Shown here one piece after another: positions 26,089-34,177 of a stretch of 64,000 bases of DNA. Below the pieces are notes generated by a model. That model saw only the letters and a program-made list of their open reading frames with translations, did no database searches and had not been told where the DNA came from. Location: positions 49,947-113,946 of the forward strand of contig NZ_AUAZ01000014.1 in NCBI RefSeq assembly GCF_000428985.1, in the 5' to 3' direction. Made by a program: the position numbers and the translations under genes. This DNA is from Marinobacterium litorale DSM 23545. Its GTDB lineage: Bacteria > Pseudomonadota > Gammaproteobacteria > Pseudomonadales > Balneatricaceae. Position 1 is the first letter of the stretch, and each line of letters opens with the position of its first letter.

Positions 26089-26907
26089 TTACGCCTGGCC
26101 GAAATGATCGGCGAAAAAGGCCTTGGTCGCAGCTAACGCGGCCTTCGCTCGGGTCGGCGAGTCACCCAGGCTGGCGTTGGGGACCTCGACACAGATCGGC
26201 AGATCCTCCGGCAGGCGTGAGAATATTTCTTTCAGAGGGATGCCGCCGCTGCCGGGAAGCAGACGTTCCTCGCGGGCGGCGCGGATGATCTCCGCTTCGG
26301 TGGCCGGTTTTTCCGCCGGGGCATCACAGATCTGAGCATAGTGCAGCTGGCTTAGCGGCACGCGTTCAATATCGTCAACCAGGCTGTTGGAACGATCGAA
26401 GTGAATCGCATCGATCAGAACACCCGCGTTGGGGCGGTTGATCGCGGCTAGGATATCGATCGCCGAGCTCAGGTCCTTCACTTGAGTCCAGGGCATGAAC
26501 TCCAGGTTGGGTTTCAGGTTATAGGGAGCCGCCGCATCGCAGAAGGCGGCAAAGTTTTCGCTGAAGCGCGGGATGTTCGGGTCATCCGCGGCCACCAGAA
26601 TGCACTTCGCGCCGAGCTCGGCCCCGGTATCGAAAAACTGGCTGTAGCCCGCCGGGTTGAACTGTTTGTTGATCCGAACGATCTCCAGGTCGAACACCTC
26701 TATGCCGGTATCCCGCATCCGGGCAACAGTTTCTTTTAGCAGCGCCCTGTCTTCCATCAGCGGGTGATAGATACCACCAGGGGTGGCTGGCTCCAGGCGC
26801 AGGCCCACGGCGTTGTATCCGATATCGGCAGCGATACTGACGATCTCAGGCGCTTGCAGATCCAGCACGGTGAGAGGACCAAGGGCAAAGGGGTGTGAGT
26901 GGGCCAT
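26089..26907 (-). CDS. Sugar-phosphate isomerase/dehydroshikimate-dehydratase-like TIM barrel
   Basis: 272 residues of the xylose-isomerase-like/AP-endonuclease-2 barrel. Four predicted metal ligands can be lined up with QuiC: Glu in NLEFMPW (about residue 136), Asp in LIDAIHF, Gln in YAQICDAP, and Glu in CVEVPNA, so unlike the split paralog this one looks catalytically complete. Substrate is not certain: a dehydratase or an isomerase/epimerase acting on a ring or keto acid of this pathway. It is the third gene of the unit flavoprotein - NIPSNAP - barrel. Confidence 0.83.
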   Translation of the reverse strand: MAHSHPFALGPLTVLDLQAPEIVSIAADIGYNAVGLRLEPATPGGIYHPLMEDRALLKETVARMRDTGIEVFDLEIVRINKQFNPAGYSQFFDTGAELGAKCILVAADDPNIPRFSENFAAFCDAAAPYNLKPNLEFMPWTQVKDLSSAIDILAAINRPNAGVLIDAIHFDRSNSLVDDIERVPLSQLHYAQICDAPAEKPATEAEIIRAAREERLLPGSGGIPLKEIFSRLPEDLPICVEVPNASLGDSPTRAKAALAATKAFFADHFGQA

Positions 26908-26970
26908 AACGGTCTCCGATAAAAATGCAGCTCAGGCAGGACGCTTCCTGCCAGGCTGCAAAAGGCGAAC

Positions 26971-27588
26971 TTATTTAAGCGGTGATACAGGGGTCGGTGT
27001 GGCGACGGTGGATTTCATATCCAGCTCCAGCCAGTCCGGACCGCCCACCGGTGGCCAGGCACCCGCTTTAACGGAATCCATACGGGCCTTGGTGCGCTCT
27101 TCCAGAGAGCTGTAGGGCCAGATGTGGGTAATGCGCTGGCTGCCATCCACCGCGTACATGGCGATGGTGAGGGGGGAAAATTCGCTGCGCTTAGGTACTG
27201 CTTTCTCCCAGGCATCAATGGTCGGCTCCAGGCCGCCCTGCTTGAGTTGATAGGTCCGGATCTCATAGATCGGACCTTCTTCGGCGGGAGTGACGGCGGG
27301 CATGAACGGGAAGGGCGCGTAACTCTCCAGTGACATATTGGTCATAAACTCAGCGCAGCCGAACGGGTTGCTGCTGCGACGTACATTCTCACGCTCGGCC
27401 TCCAGATCCTCGGCGCTGTCGAAGCCACGGAAAATGATCAGCTGGTTGAGCTGGCCAATATCGGAGAACCAGCAGCCCAGCAGCGTGCCTTTGCTCTCGG
27501 GGGAATCGGTGTACGCCTTTACCGCGTCAGCGGCTTTGGCTGTGGTTCCCATATAGATAGTCAGCGTGGCGATTTCATAGCGCTTCAT
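26971..27588 (-). CDS. NIPSNAP-family protein
   Basis: 205 residues with two ferredoxin-like repeats (YEIATLTIYMGTTAKAADAVKAY ... and YEIRTYQLKQGGLEPTIDAWEKAVPKR ... THIWPYSSLEERTKARMDSV). The biochemical role of NIPSNAP proteins in bacteria is poorly known; they are often encoded inside aromatic or alicyclic acid catabolic clusters. The start at 27588 has GAGGAG upstream and overlaps the end of the flavoprotein gene by 14 bases, indicating translational coupling. Confidence 0.85.
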   Translation of the reverse strand: MKRYEIATLTIYMGTTAKAADAVKAYTDSPESKGTLLGCWFSDIGQLNQLIIFRGFDSAEDLEAERENVRRSSNPFGCAEFMTNMSLESYAPFPFMPAVTPAEEGPIYEIRTYQLKQGGLEPTIDAWEKAVPKRSEFSPLTIAMYAVDGSQRITHIWPYSSLEERTKARMDSVKAGAWPPVGGPDWLELDMKSTVATPTPVSPLK

Positions 27589-29320
27589 CGTTATGCTCCT
27601 CGGGTAATGTGGTCGATCGCGTTTGATTGGCGGCATGGTTTGCCGCGATGTAGCCGAAGGTCATCCCGGGACCGAGATTGATTCCCCCAGCGGGGTAACT
27701 GCCCCCCATGATGCTGGCCATATCGGTTCCAGCTGCGTACAACCCGGGGATAACCTCACCCCTGCTATCCAGCACACGGGCATGCTGGTCGGTGCGCAGT
27801 CCCATAAAGGTGCCCAGGCTGCCCTGCTCAATTTGCACGGCATACAACGGGCCCTTCTCTATGGGGCGTACACAGGGGTTGGGTTGATTGGTTGCATCAC
27901 CGGAGATTCGGTTATAGGGCGTACTGCCCCGCCCGAAGGCCGGGTCCTCACCCTGTCTGGCGGCGCGGTTGTACTCTGCCAGCGTTTGTTCCAGCCCGGC
28001 CGCATCAATGCCGCAGGCGTGGGCAAGCTCGGTCGCGTTCCGGCCCCGCTTTAGATAGCCGGAACGCAAATGGTGGCGATAAGGCAGCGGGAAAGGACGG
28101 ACATTGCCAAGGCCAAACCGGCGCATGAATGCGTGATCGCAGATCAGCCAGGAGATGGAGGGCTGGCCCGCGTCGGTGGCCGATAGTTGAGCGGTGGTGT
28201 AGTCGTAGTAGCAGTTGGCTTCGTTGACGAATCGCTTGCCGTTACTGAGAACACCAATCACACCGGGTTTGGCTCGCTCCAGCAGGTGAGGGAAGTGAAC
28301 GGTCTCGCCGTCGGCTTTTCTCACAATAGATACGGGCGCGTACGCCGCGGGTGCCATCAGCTCCGTGTTGATCGATGCGCCGATCTCTTCACCCAGGCGC
28401 AAGCCATCACCGGTGTTGGTTTTGGGTGCCGCCGAGTAGTGCTCAAAGCCGTTGGGGCAGTGAGGCATCAATTGCTTGATCCGCTCCGCATCATGGGGGA
28501 AGCCGCCACAGGCGAGGACGACACCGCTGCGAACAATAATTGACTGGGTGCCGCCCTGTTCGGAGTCGGTTACAACTTCGGCAACCCGCCCACTGAAATC
28601 ACGCACCAGCTTTTTGGCACCGGTGGAGACCCGAATCTCGACGCCCAGATCCAGTGCTGATTTAGCAAGCCGTGCAACCAGTGCATTGCCCGCTACCAGC
28701 TGCATGCCCCGGCCCCGCGTCAGCAGGTCCCACAGGTGGCGTGTTACCCGCTTGGTGACATACCAGCTGGATTTCGGTGAACGCATGACATTAAGAAAGT
28801 GGGCCAGGTCCTGCCCTGACGCGATACCCATACCCAGAAAGCTAATCTCGGCCAGCGGCGAGCGCAGATGGTCCATCTGCTTGCCCAGGGCGCGACCATC
28901 GAAAGGCTCGGCGGTCACGCTACGGCCACCGGTGCCGGCGTGCTCCACCCAGCCGTGAAAATCCGGAATGGCATTGCCGGGTACGAACTGGAGGCTGGTG
29001 TTGTCATGGAAAAAGCGAACCATCTCCGGGACGGCATCAAGAAAGGCGTTTACGCGAGGCGCATCGAAGTATTTACCCAGATCATTTTCCAGATACCTGC
29101 TAACCACCTCCTTTGATTCGACGATGCCGGCTTCTACCGCAAAATGGTTGCGCGGCGCCCAAAGCCAGCCCCCGGACCACGCAGAGGTGCCGCCGAATAC
29201 AGGTTCCTTTTCGATCACGATCACCTTTTGGCCCAACCAGGCGGCGCGGACGGCGGCTGCCAGCCCTGATGCGCCGGAGCCGACCACGAGAAGATCGCAT
29301 TCTATTGATGGGGTGCTCAT
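27575..29320 (-). CDS. FAD-dependent dehydrogenase 1, ketosteroid-delta1-dehydrogenase-like
   Basis: 581 residues. N-terminal FAD site DLLVVGSGASGLAAAVRAAWLG (GxGxxG then a Glu at the end of strand 2, VIVIEKE) and GGTSAWSGG. The C-terminus has YAAGTDMASIMGGSYPAGG and LGPGMTFGYIAANHA, the arrangement in which 3-ketosteroid 1-dehydrogenases keep a catalytic Tyr and Gly, rather than the His/Arg set of fumarate reductase. Likely reaction: removal of two hydrogens next to a ring ketone. Start ATG 29320; an upstream reading to 29437 is not homologous. It leads the operon with NIPSNAP and the TIM barrel, divergent from the aroE-like gene across operator copy 3. Confidence 0.87.
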   Translation of the reverse strand: MSTPSIECDLLVVGSGASGLAAAVRAAWLGQKVIVIEKEPVFGGTSAWSGGWLWAPRNHFAVEAGIVESKEVVSRYLENDLGKYFDAPRVNAFLDAVPEMVRFFHDNTSLQFVPGNAIPDFHGWVEHAGTGGRSVTAEPFDGRALGKQMDHLRSPLAEISFLGMGIASGQDLAHFLNVMRSPKSSWYVTKRVTRHLWDLLTRGRGMQLVAGNALVARLAKSALDLGVEIRVSTGAKKLVRDFSGRVAEVVTDSEQGGTQSIIVRSGVVLACGGFPHDAERIKQLMPHCPNGFEHYSAAPKTNTGDGLRLGEEIGASINTELMAPAAYAPVSIVRKADGETVHFPHLLERAKPGVIGVLSNGKRFVNEANCYYDYTTAQLSATDAGQPSISWLICDHAFMRRFGLGNVRPFPLPYRHHLRSGYLKRGRNATELAHACGIDAAGLEQTLAEYNRAARQGEDPAFGRGSTPYNRISGDATNQPNPCVRPIEKGPLYAVQIEQGSLGTFMGLRTDQHARVLDSRGEVIPGLYAAGTDMASIMGGSYPAGGINLGPGMTFGYIAANHAANQTRSTTLPEEHNDEAL

Positions 29321-29444
29321 CGGTTTCTGCTCTTTCTTGTTTTGGCAGCGGCTGTAGGCCGCTAGTCGAGCCCGGTGACTCGGATTTGCCCTTATCGATG
29401 GTTGAAAGATAACACCCTTCAAAATAGATTTAAACAAAAAACTT

Positions 29445-29455
29445 GAACAGAGTTC
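29445..29455. promoter_or_regulatory. IclR-type operator copy 3 (between flavoprotein 1 and the aroE-like gene)
   Basis: GAAC-AGA-GTTC inside a divergent promoter region, placed so that one bound regulator could control both units. Confidence 0.7.
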
Positions 29456-29562
29456 TGTTTTGGATCATGATTCATTCCATCGCGAGAACGGATCCTGTTC
29501 AGGATTCGGTGCATTCATGCCGCGCTCCCCTCAACAATAAGCAAGCGTTCCGGAGATCAACG

Positions 29563-30396
29563 ATGACAATCACCGATGCAACTATTCAGAAATTGAGCAT
29601 TCAGCTGGATGGCACCACCCAGGTCATCCCGATCGTGGGTTCGCCCATCGCTCAGGTGAAATCTCCGGCCGGTATGACCGAGTCGCTGCAGAGCAACGGT
29701 TGTAATGCCATAGTGGTGCCGACCCATGTACTGCCGGAAAACTGTGCTGAATATTTCGCCATGGCGCGCAAGATGCCCAATATCGGCGGCTTTCTGATCA
29801 CCGTGCCGCACAAAATTTCGGCGGTTGAGGCCTGTGATGAAGTGTCCGAGCGTTCCAAGTTGCTGGGCGCCGTGAACTGCATACGCCGTCGTGAAGATAG
29901 CTCTTTTTATGGCGACATGTTTGATGGCGCTGCATATGTGGAAGCGTTACGCCAAAACGGATGTGCGCTTGAGGGCAAGAAAGTACTGCAGGTCGGTGCC
30001 GGTGGTGCTGGTATAGCAATAGCCCATGCGCTGTTGGAAAGCGGTGTGGCTGAGCTGAAGCTGTTCGAGTTGGATAAAGCGCGGCTTGATTCGCTAAAAA
30101 GCCGCCTGTCTCAGTGGGCCGACCGCATCACGACAGCTGAAGAGGCCGACCCCACCGGTATGGATGTAGTCATCAATGCGACCCCTTGCGGTATGAGAGA
30201 GTCGGATCCTATTCCCGTCAAAGTGGAAAACCTTACCGCCGACATGTTCGTCGGTGACGTGATCACCAAACCACTGGTGACTCCATTGCTGGAAACGGCC
30301 CGCTCTCTGGGTTGTGGCACCCAGACAGGCGCTGACATGTTCCGTGCAGTTCAGCATCTGATGACCGAGTTTCTGTTGGAAAAGGGCGCAGTCTGA
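29563..30396 (+). CDS. AroE-family dehydrogenase 2
   Basis: 277 residues of the shikimate dehydrogenase fold, diverged from the copy at 14301. Substrate domain: PIVGSPIAQVKSP (only one of the usual two serines), GGFLITVPHKISA with the catalytic Lys, GAVNCIRR and GDMFDGAAY where the catalytic Asp is kept. Nucleotide domain: LQVGAGGAGIAIAHAL then LFELDKA, again an acidic NAD-type strand end. Most likely oxidises a ring hydroxyl of a hydroxylated cyclohexane/cyclohexene carboxylate to a ketone for the flavoproteins. ATG 29563 has GGAG seven bases upstream. Same transcript as flavoprotein 2. Confidence 0.85.
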   Translation: MTITDATIQKLSIQLDGTTQVIPIVGSPIAQVKSPAGMTESLQSNGCNAIVVPTHVLPENCAEYFAMARKMPNIGGFLITVPHKISAVEACDEVSERSKLLGAVNCIRRREDSSFYGDMFDGAAYVEALRQNGCALEGKKVLQVGAGGAGIAIAHALLESGVAELKLFELDKARLDSLKSRLSQWADRITTAEEADPTGMDVVINATPCGMRESDPIPVKVENLTADMFVGDVITKPLVTPLLETARSLGCGTQTGADMFRAVQHLMTEFLLEKGAV

Positions 30397-30452
30397 ACGG
30401 TAAGCGACGCGGCCAACCGACTCTGGAGCCAAATTCAACAAGGGGTAATTAC

Positions 30453-32201
30453 ATGTCCGCTAATGCAAAGACTTTCCTCCGTGATATGGAGAAAAACGCG
30501 CAATACGACGTGGTGGTGCTTGGGGCCGGTGCAGCCGGAATGGCCGCTGCCCTGTTTGCTGCGCTGGAGGGAAGTAAAGTTCTACTGGTAGAGAGCACGC
30601 CCTATGTCGGCGGTACCTCAGCCCTATCCGGCGGAACCACCTGGGTGCCAATGACCCAGTACGCCCAGCCAGGCGAAGATAGCTATGAGAACCTCAGCAA
30701 ATTTCTCGACAACGCTGTGGGCGATTGTGCGCCCAAAAGCATGCGGGAGGCCTTTTTCCAGGCCGGCCCCGAAGCGATTAAGATCCTGACAGAAAACACG
30801 GATGTGGCGTTTCGTAAGTGTCCGTTCCATCCCGATTACATGGCGGACCTGGAAGGTGCAACCAGTCATGGCCGGGCGCTGGAGCCGCTGCCCTTTGTTA
30901 CCCGTCATCTGGGCAAACATCTTAAACTGCTTCGCCCGCCGATTCCGGAGTTCACGGTTCTTGGTGGCATGATGATCAACCGGGAAGATATCGGTCATCT
31001 GCTGAATCGGTTCAAGTCGCCCAAGTCGTTTATCTACACCGTCCGTTTGGTGTTGAACTACGTCTGGGACCGTATTCGTTATGGGGCGCCGGCACGAAGC
31101 GTGATGGGCCATGCGCTGATCGCCCGCATGCTGTCATCGGCGATCAAACTCGGTGTTGATATCACCGTCGATACCGAAGCGACCGATCTGGAGCCGCTGG
31201 GAGAGGGGCGCAACAGGCTGACTCTCAAGCAGGGGCCGATCAGTCGCCATGTCGAGGTGAAAGGCGGTGTCATACTGGCCGGTGGTGGTTTTGGCCGTGA
31301 TCCGTTTAAACGTGCCGCACTGTTACCGGCGGGAATGCCGCTTTACTCACCCACTGCGCCGGGCTGTACAGGCAGCGCTCACCGTCTGGTCGAGAAGCTG
31401 GGTGCCACCTATGGTTCGGCGGACGATCAGCCCGCTTTCTGGGCACCATGCTCAATTCGCCGCCGTAACGATGAGTCACTGGCTGTGTTCCCGCACTTCG
31501 TATTCGACCGGGCTAAGCCAGGCACGGTATGCGTTGATCAGGAGGGGAATCGCTTTGTTAACGAGTCGCTTTCTTACCATGAGTTTGGCAAAGCGATGCT
31601 TAACAGCGGCGGCAAAGCCAATCCCGCTTACATCGTTACCGATGCCCGTGCCATCGCCAAGTATGGCCTGGGTCAGGTGCGTCTCGGCGGCGATAAGCTG
31701 GCGCCTTATCTCCGCGACGGTTATCTGGTTGAAGGGAAAACCCTGGACGAACTGGCGCAGAAGCTGGGGCTTAACCCAAGTAATCTGAAGGCCAGCGTAG
31801 AGCAGATCAATCGAGCAGCACAAACCGGTATTGATGAACGCTTCCATCGGGGGGAAACCGTTTATCAGCGTGCAAATGGTGATCCCGAACATAAGCCGAA
31901 TCCGTGCCTTGGGGAGCTTAGTGAGGGGCCTTTCTACGCAATCGAGCTTTATCCAGCCGATATCGGCACATCGAAAGGTTTGCTATCGGATGAGAATGCC
32001 CAGCTGGTAACCGCAGACGGTGAGGTTATCGATGGTATTTATGCAGCGGGTAACGATTTGAATTCGATCATGGGCGGTCGCTACCCGGGTCCGGGTATCA
32101 CGATCGGGCCGGGTATCGTATTTGGCTATCTGGCCGCACGTCATGCCGTCGCGCGCAGCCGTGGCACCGTGACCAAGGAACGCAGGTCTGCCGTGGAGTA
32201 A
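30453..32201 (+). CDS. FAD-dependent dehydrogenase 2, ketosteroid-delta1-dehydrogenase-like
   Basis: 582 residues, same family as the flavoprotein at 27575 but clearly diverged. FAD site YDVVVLGAGAAGMAAALFAALEG, GGTSALSGGTTW, and C-terminal YAAGNDLNSIMGGRYPGPG, IGPGIVFGYLAARHA, preserving the Tyr and Gly of the ketosteroid dehydrogenase type. Two such enzymes under a shared operator suggest consecutive desaturations of one ring. It follows the AroE-like gene by 56 bases on the same strand and is followed by a strong terminator. Confidence 0.87.
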   Translation: MSANAKTFLRDMEKNAQYDVVVLGAGAAGMAAALFAALEGSKVLLVESTPYVGGTSALSGGTTWVPMTQYAQPGEDSYENLSKFLDNAVGDCAPKSMREAFFQAGPEAIKILTENTDVAFRKCPFHPDYMADLEGATSHGRALEPLPFVTRHLGKHLKLLRPPIPEFTVLGGMMINREDIGHLLNRFKSPKSFIYTVRLVLNYVWDRIRYGAPARSVMGHALIARMLSSAIKLGVDITVDTEATDLEPLGEGRNRLTLKQGPISRHVEVKGGVILAGGGFGRDPFKRAALLPAGMPLYSPTAPGCTGSAHRLVEKLGATYGSADDQPAFWAPCSIRRRNDESLAVFPHFVFDRAKPGTVCVDQEGNRFVNESLSYHEFGKAMLNSGGKANPAYIVTDARAIAKYGLGQVRLGGDKLAPYLRDGYLVEGKTLDELAQKLGLNPSNLKASVEQINRAAQTGIDERFHRGETVYQRANGDPEHKPNPCLGELSEGPFYAIELYPADIGTSKGLLSDENAQLVTADGEVIDGIYAAGNDLNSIMGGRYPGPGITIGPGIVFGYLAARHAVARSRGTVTKERRSAVE

Positions 32202-32287
32202 ACCACGGCGAAACACCCTGGTGCCGGAGCAGGCCCTCTCCGGTGGTTGTTGTTCGTCGTGTTCATGCGACGGCGAGCAGATGCATT

Positions 32288-32318
32288 GGGTACGTCCGGT
32301 TGGGCGTACCCTTTTTTA
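32288..32318 (+). terminator. Terminator after flavoprotein 2
   Basis: GGGTACG / CGTACCC stem followed by six Ts. Confidence 0.87.
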
Positions 32319-32344
32319 TTGGCAGAGGATAACTCTGCAGCGGC

Positions 32345-33136
32345 TCAGGATTTGGCGTGGCGAAGGTATTCGGAGAGCTGGCTCAGCTCACTCAAGCGTT
32401 TGGCTGTAGCCTGGAGCGGTTCAAGGTAGGCGTTGATTTCGGCCTCGCCAAGGCGTGCTGTCGGGGCCCCAATAACCAGTGAACCGATAATCCGATCGCC
32501 GTTCTTGTCATATAGCGGAACGGCCAGTGCAGCCATTCCCGGGGAGGACATGTCGGCCACGTAGCAGTAGCCGCGTTCGCGGGTTTGCGCAAGGTAGGGC
32601 GGTATATCACTCAGTTTTTTGGGTACGTTGGGGCCACGCAGACTGGTGTCCAGCGGGCCTGCCGCCTCAATCCGGTCGAGCGCTTCCTGATCGTCGAAAG
32701 CCGTGAGCCAGGCGAACGCTGTGGCGGTGCAATACAGTGGCACTGGCTCAAACGGCGAGGGGTCGTATCTCAGTCCTGCCCGCATACCCTGGGCCATGGC
32801 GACAAAGTTGAGGCCGCTTTCGTCAGCCACAGCCAGGCGAACCAGCTCGCCACATTGACTCGCCAAGGTTTCCAGGTGGGGTTGGGCGACGTCGGTAATA
32901 CCCTTGTCGGCTTGATAGCGCAATGCCATGGCCGAGAGTTTGGTGGTTAGCACATAGCAATCATTATGTGGGTTTAACGCCACGTATCCATAATGGTTAA
33001 GCTCGTTAAGCAGGCGTTGAGCGCCTGCTTTAGGCATCGGCAGCTGATCGGAAACCTGCTTCAGCGTTAACCCAAGCGGTTGATTGGCGAGCAATTCAAG
33101 CGCACCCAGTGCACGCTGAAGCAAGCTGGTGGCCAT
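32345..33136 (-). CDS. IclR-family regulator 2
   Basis: 263 residues, paralog of the regulator at 23916: HTH region LLQRALGALELLANQPLGLTLKQVSDQLPMPKAGAQRLLNELNHYGYVAL, effector domain with YCTATAFAWLTAFD, DMSSPGMAALAVPLYDKNGD and GAPTARLGEAEI. An operator copy lies 26 bases in front of its start codon, so it is the likelier owner of the GAAC-N3-GTTC sites, with autoregulation. Convergent with flavoprotein 2. Confidence 0.92.
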   Translation of the reverse strand: MATSLLQRALGALELLANQPLGLTLKQVSDQLPMPKAGAQRLLNELNHYGYVALNPHNDCYVLTTKLSAMALRYQADKGITDVAQPHLETLASQCGELVRLAVADESGLNFVAMAQGMRAGLRYDPSPFEPVPLYCTATAFAWLTAFDDQEALDRIEAAGPLDTSLRGPNVPKKLSDIPPYLAQTRERGYCYVADMSSPGMAALAVPLYDKNGDRIIGSLVIGAPTARLGEAEINAYLEPLQATAKRLSELSQLSEYLRHAKS

Positions 33137-33161
33137 TTAAACCCCGTAGTTTTCAAAAATG

Positions 33162-33172
33162 GAACGACGTTC
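33162..33172. promoter_or_regulatory. IclR-type operator copy 4 (upstream of IclR 2)
   Basis: GAAC-GAC-GTTC palindrome 26 bases before the IclR 2 start, at a position where binding would block transcription. Confidence 0.68.
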
Positions 33173-33207
33173 ATTATTGGGCCCGAATGGGGTTCGATTT
33201 GCAAGTC

Positions 33208-34119
33208 CTAAGCGCGGTCGCGGCTGTCCCTGAATGCGCTCGGTGCCACCCCGGTGCGCCGTTTAAAGAAACGGGAGAAATAGGCCGGGTCGGAGAACCC
33301 CAGATCATATGCGATCAACGAAACGGGTACCGATGAGTAAATCAGCATACGTTGAGCTTCCAGCGTAATCCGGTCATGCAGCAGCTCGCTGATATTTTTG
33401 TCGGCAACGGCGGCACAGGCGCGGTTCAGTGAGGTGGTCGTGGTATGCAGCTTCTCGGCATAGAAAGTGGCAGGCTGGTGCTCGCGGTAGTGCTGCTCTA
33501 CCAGTTGAGTCAGCTCGCGATAGAGTCGCTCGTAATGATCTTCGTCACGGCCTCTATGGCTGGCGTGGATGCGGCGGCCCACTTTCAATAGCAACGTATA
33601 CAGCAGCCATTCGAACATCTGCTTGCGCCCGGTGCGTCCCTCCCGGTATTCCTGGTTCAGCTGATCGATCACCTGCTCGATAAAAGCCGTGTCTTCGGGG
33701 TGATCGCCCAGCGGCACAACCTGAGCTGTACGCAGCATCTCTTCGCCGAACGGGAAGTCTCGCTGGAACTGGTCATCCAGCAATACCAGCTGGGATACGG
33801 TAATCACCGAGCCATTGGTATTCTCCCGGCCAAACTCGAATCCGTGCACCACCGACTGTGGAATGGTGATAACACAGGGGGCATGTTCAATCCGCTCCTC
33901 ACCATCGATATGAATACGTACCTGCCCGGTCCTGACGTAGATCAGCTGGTACATGCGTGGATGCGTGTGGATGTTGATGGTCCAGTCAAACAGGCGGGCG
34001 CGACTCTTGATATCCTCGATATGGATAAACTCAGGGTCGTCCGGTGACTGCGCTTCGCTATAGAGCGCGTAGTTGGAAATGCCCCGGGAGGAGCGTTTGA
34101 CGGGAGAGCTGTTGTTCAT
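33208..34119 (-). CDS. AraC-family regulator with cupin sensor domain
   Basis: 303 residues. N-terminal cupin-like ligand domain (RLFDWTINIHTHPRMYQLIYVRTGQVRIHIDGEE), a helical linker, then two HTH motifs in the C-terminal 100 residues (AEKLHTTTTSLNRACAAVADKNISELLHDRI and SLIAYDLGFSDPAYFSRFFKRRTGVAPSAFRDSRD). The layout resembles AraC regulators of aromatic acid catabolism that bind hydroxybenzoates in the cupin pocket. It lies upstream of, and on the opposite side from, no divergent gene: it is 58 bases ahead of nothing but follows the TRAP 2 genes on the same strand, so it may read the TRAP 2 substrate. Confidence 0.88.
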   Translation of the reverse strand: MNNSSPVKRSSRGISNYALYSEAQSPDDPEFIHIEDIKSRARLFDWTINIHTHPRMYQLIYVRTGQVRIHIDGEERIEHAPCVITIPQSVVHGFEFGRENTNGSVITVSQLVLLDDQFQRDFPFGEEMLRTAQVVPLGDHPEDTAFIEQVIDQLNQEYREGRTGRKQMFEWLLYTLLLKVGRRIHASHRGRDEDHYERLYRELTQLVEQHYREHQPATFYAEKLHTTTTSLNRACAAVADKNISELLHDRITLEAQRMLIYSSVPVSLIAYDLGFSDPAYFSRFFKRRTGVAPSAFRDSRDRA

Positions 34120-34177
34120 TGTTATGCTCCCAGAAAAGCGAGGAGCCGGGTGGTTTGCCCGGCCCCTGTCGAGCGGT

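Noticed and set aside
27575..32201. Fumarate reductase or tricarballylate dehydrogenase identity for the two flavoproteins
   Set aside because: The C-terminal Tyr/Gly arrangement around MGGxYP fits ketosteroid dehydrogenases better, although the tricarballylate-type possibility cannot be fully excluded without alignment.
34143..34161. GCCGGG/CCCGGC hairpin after dctM 2 as a terminator
   Set aside because: No T run on the transcribed strand; too weak to call.
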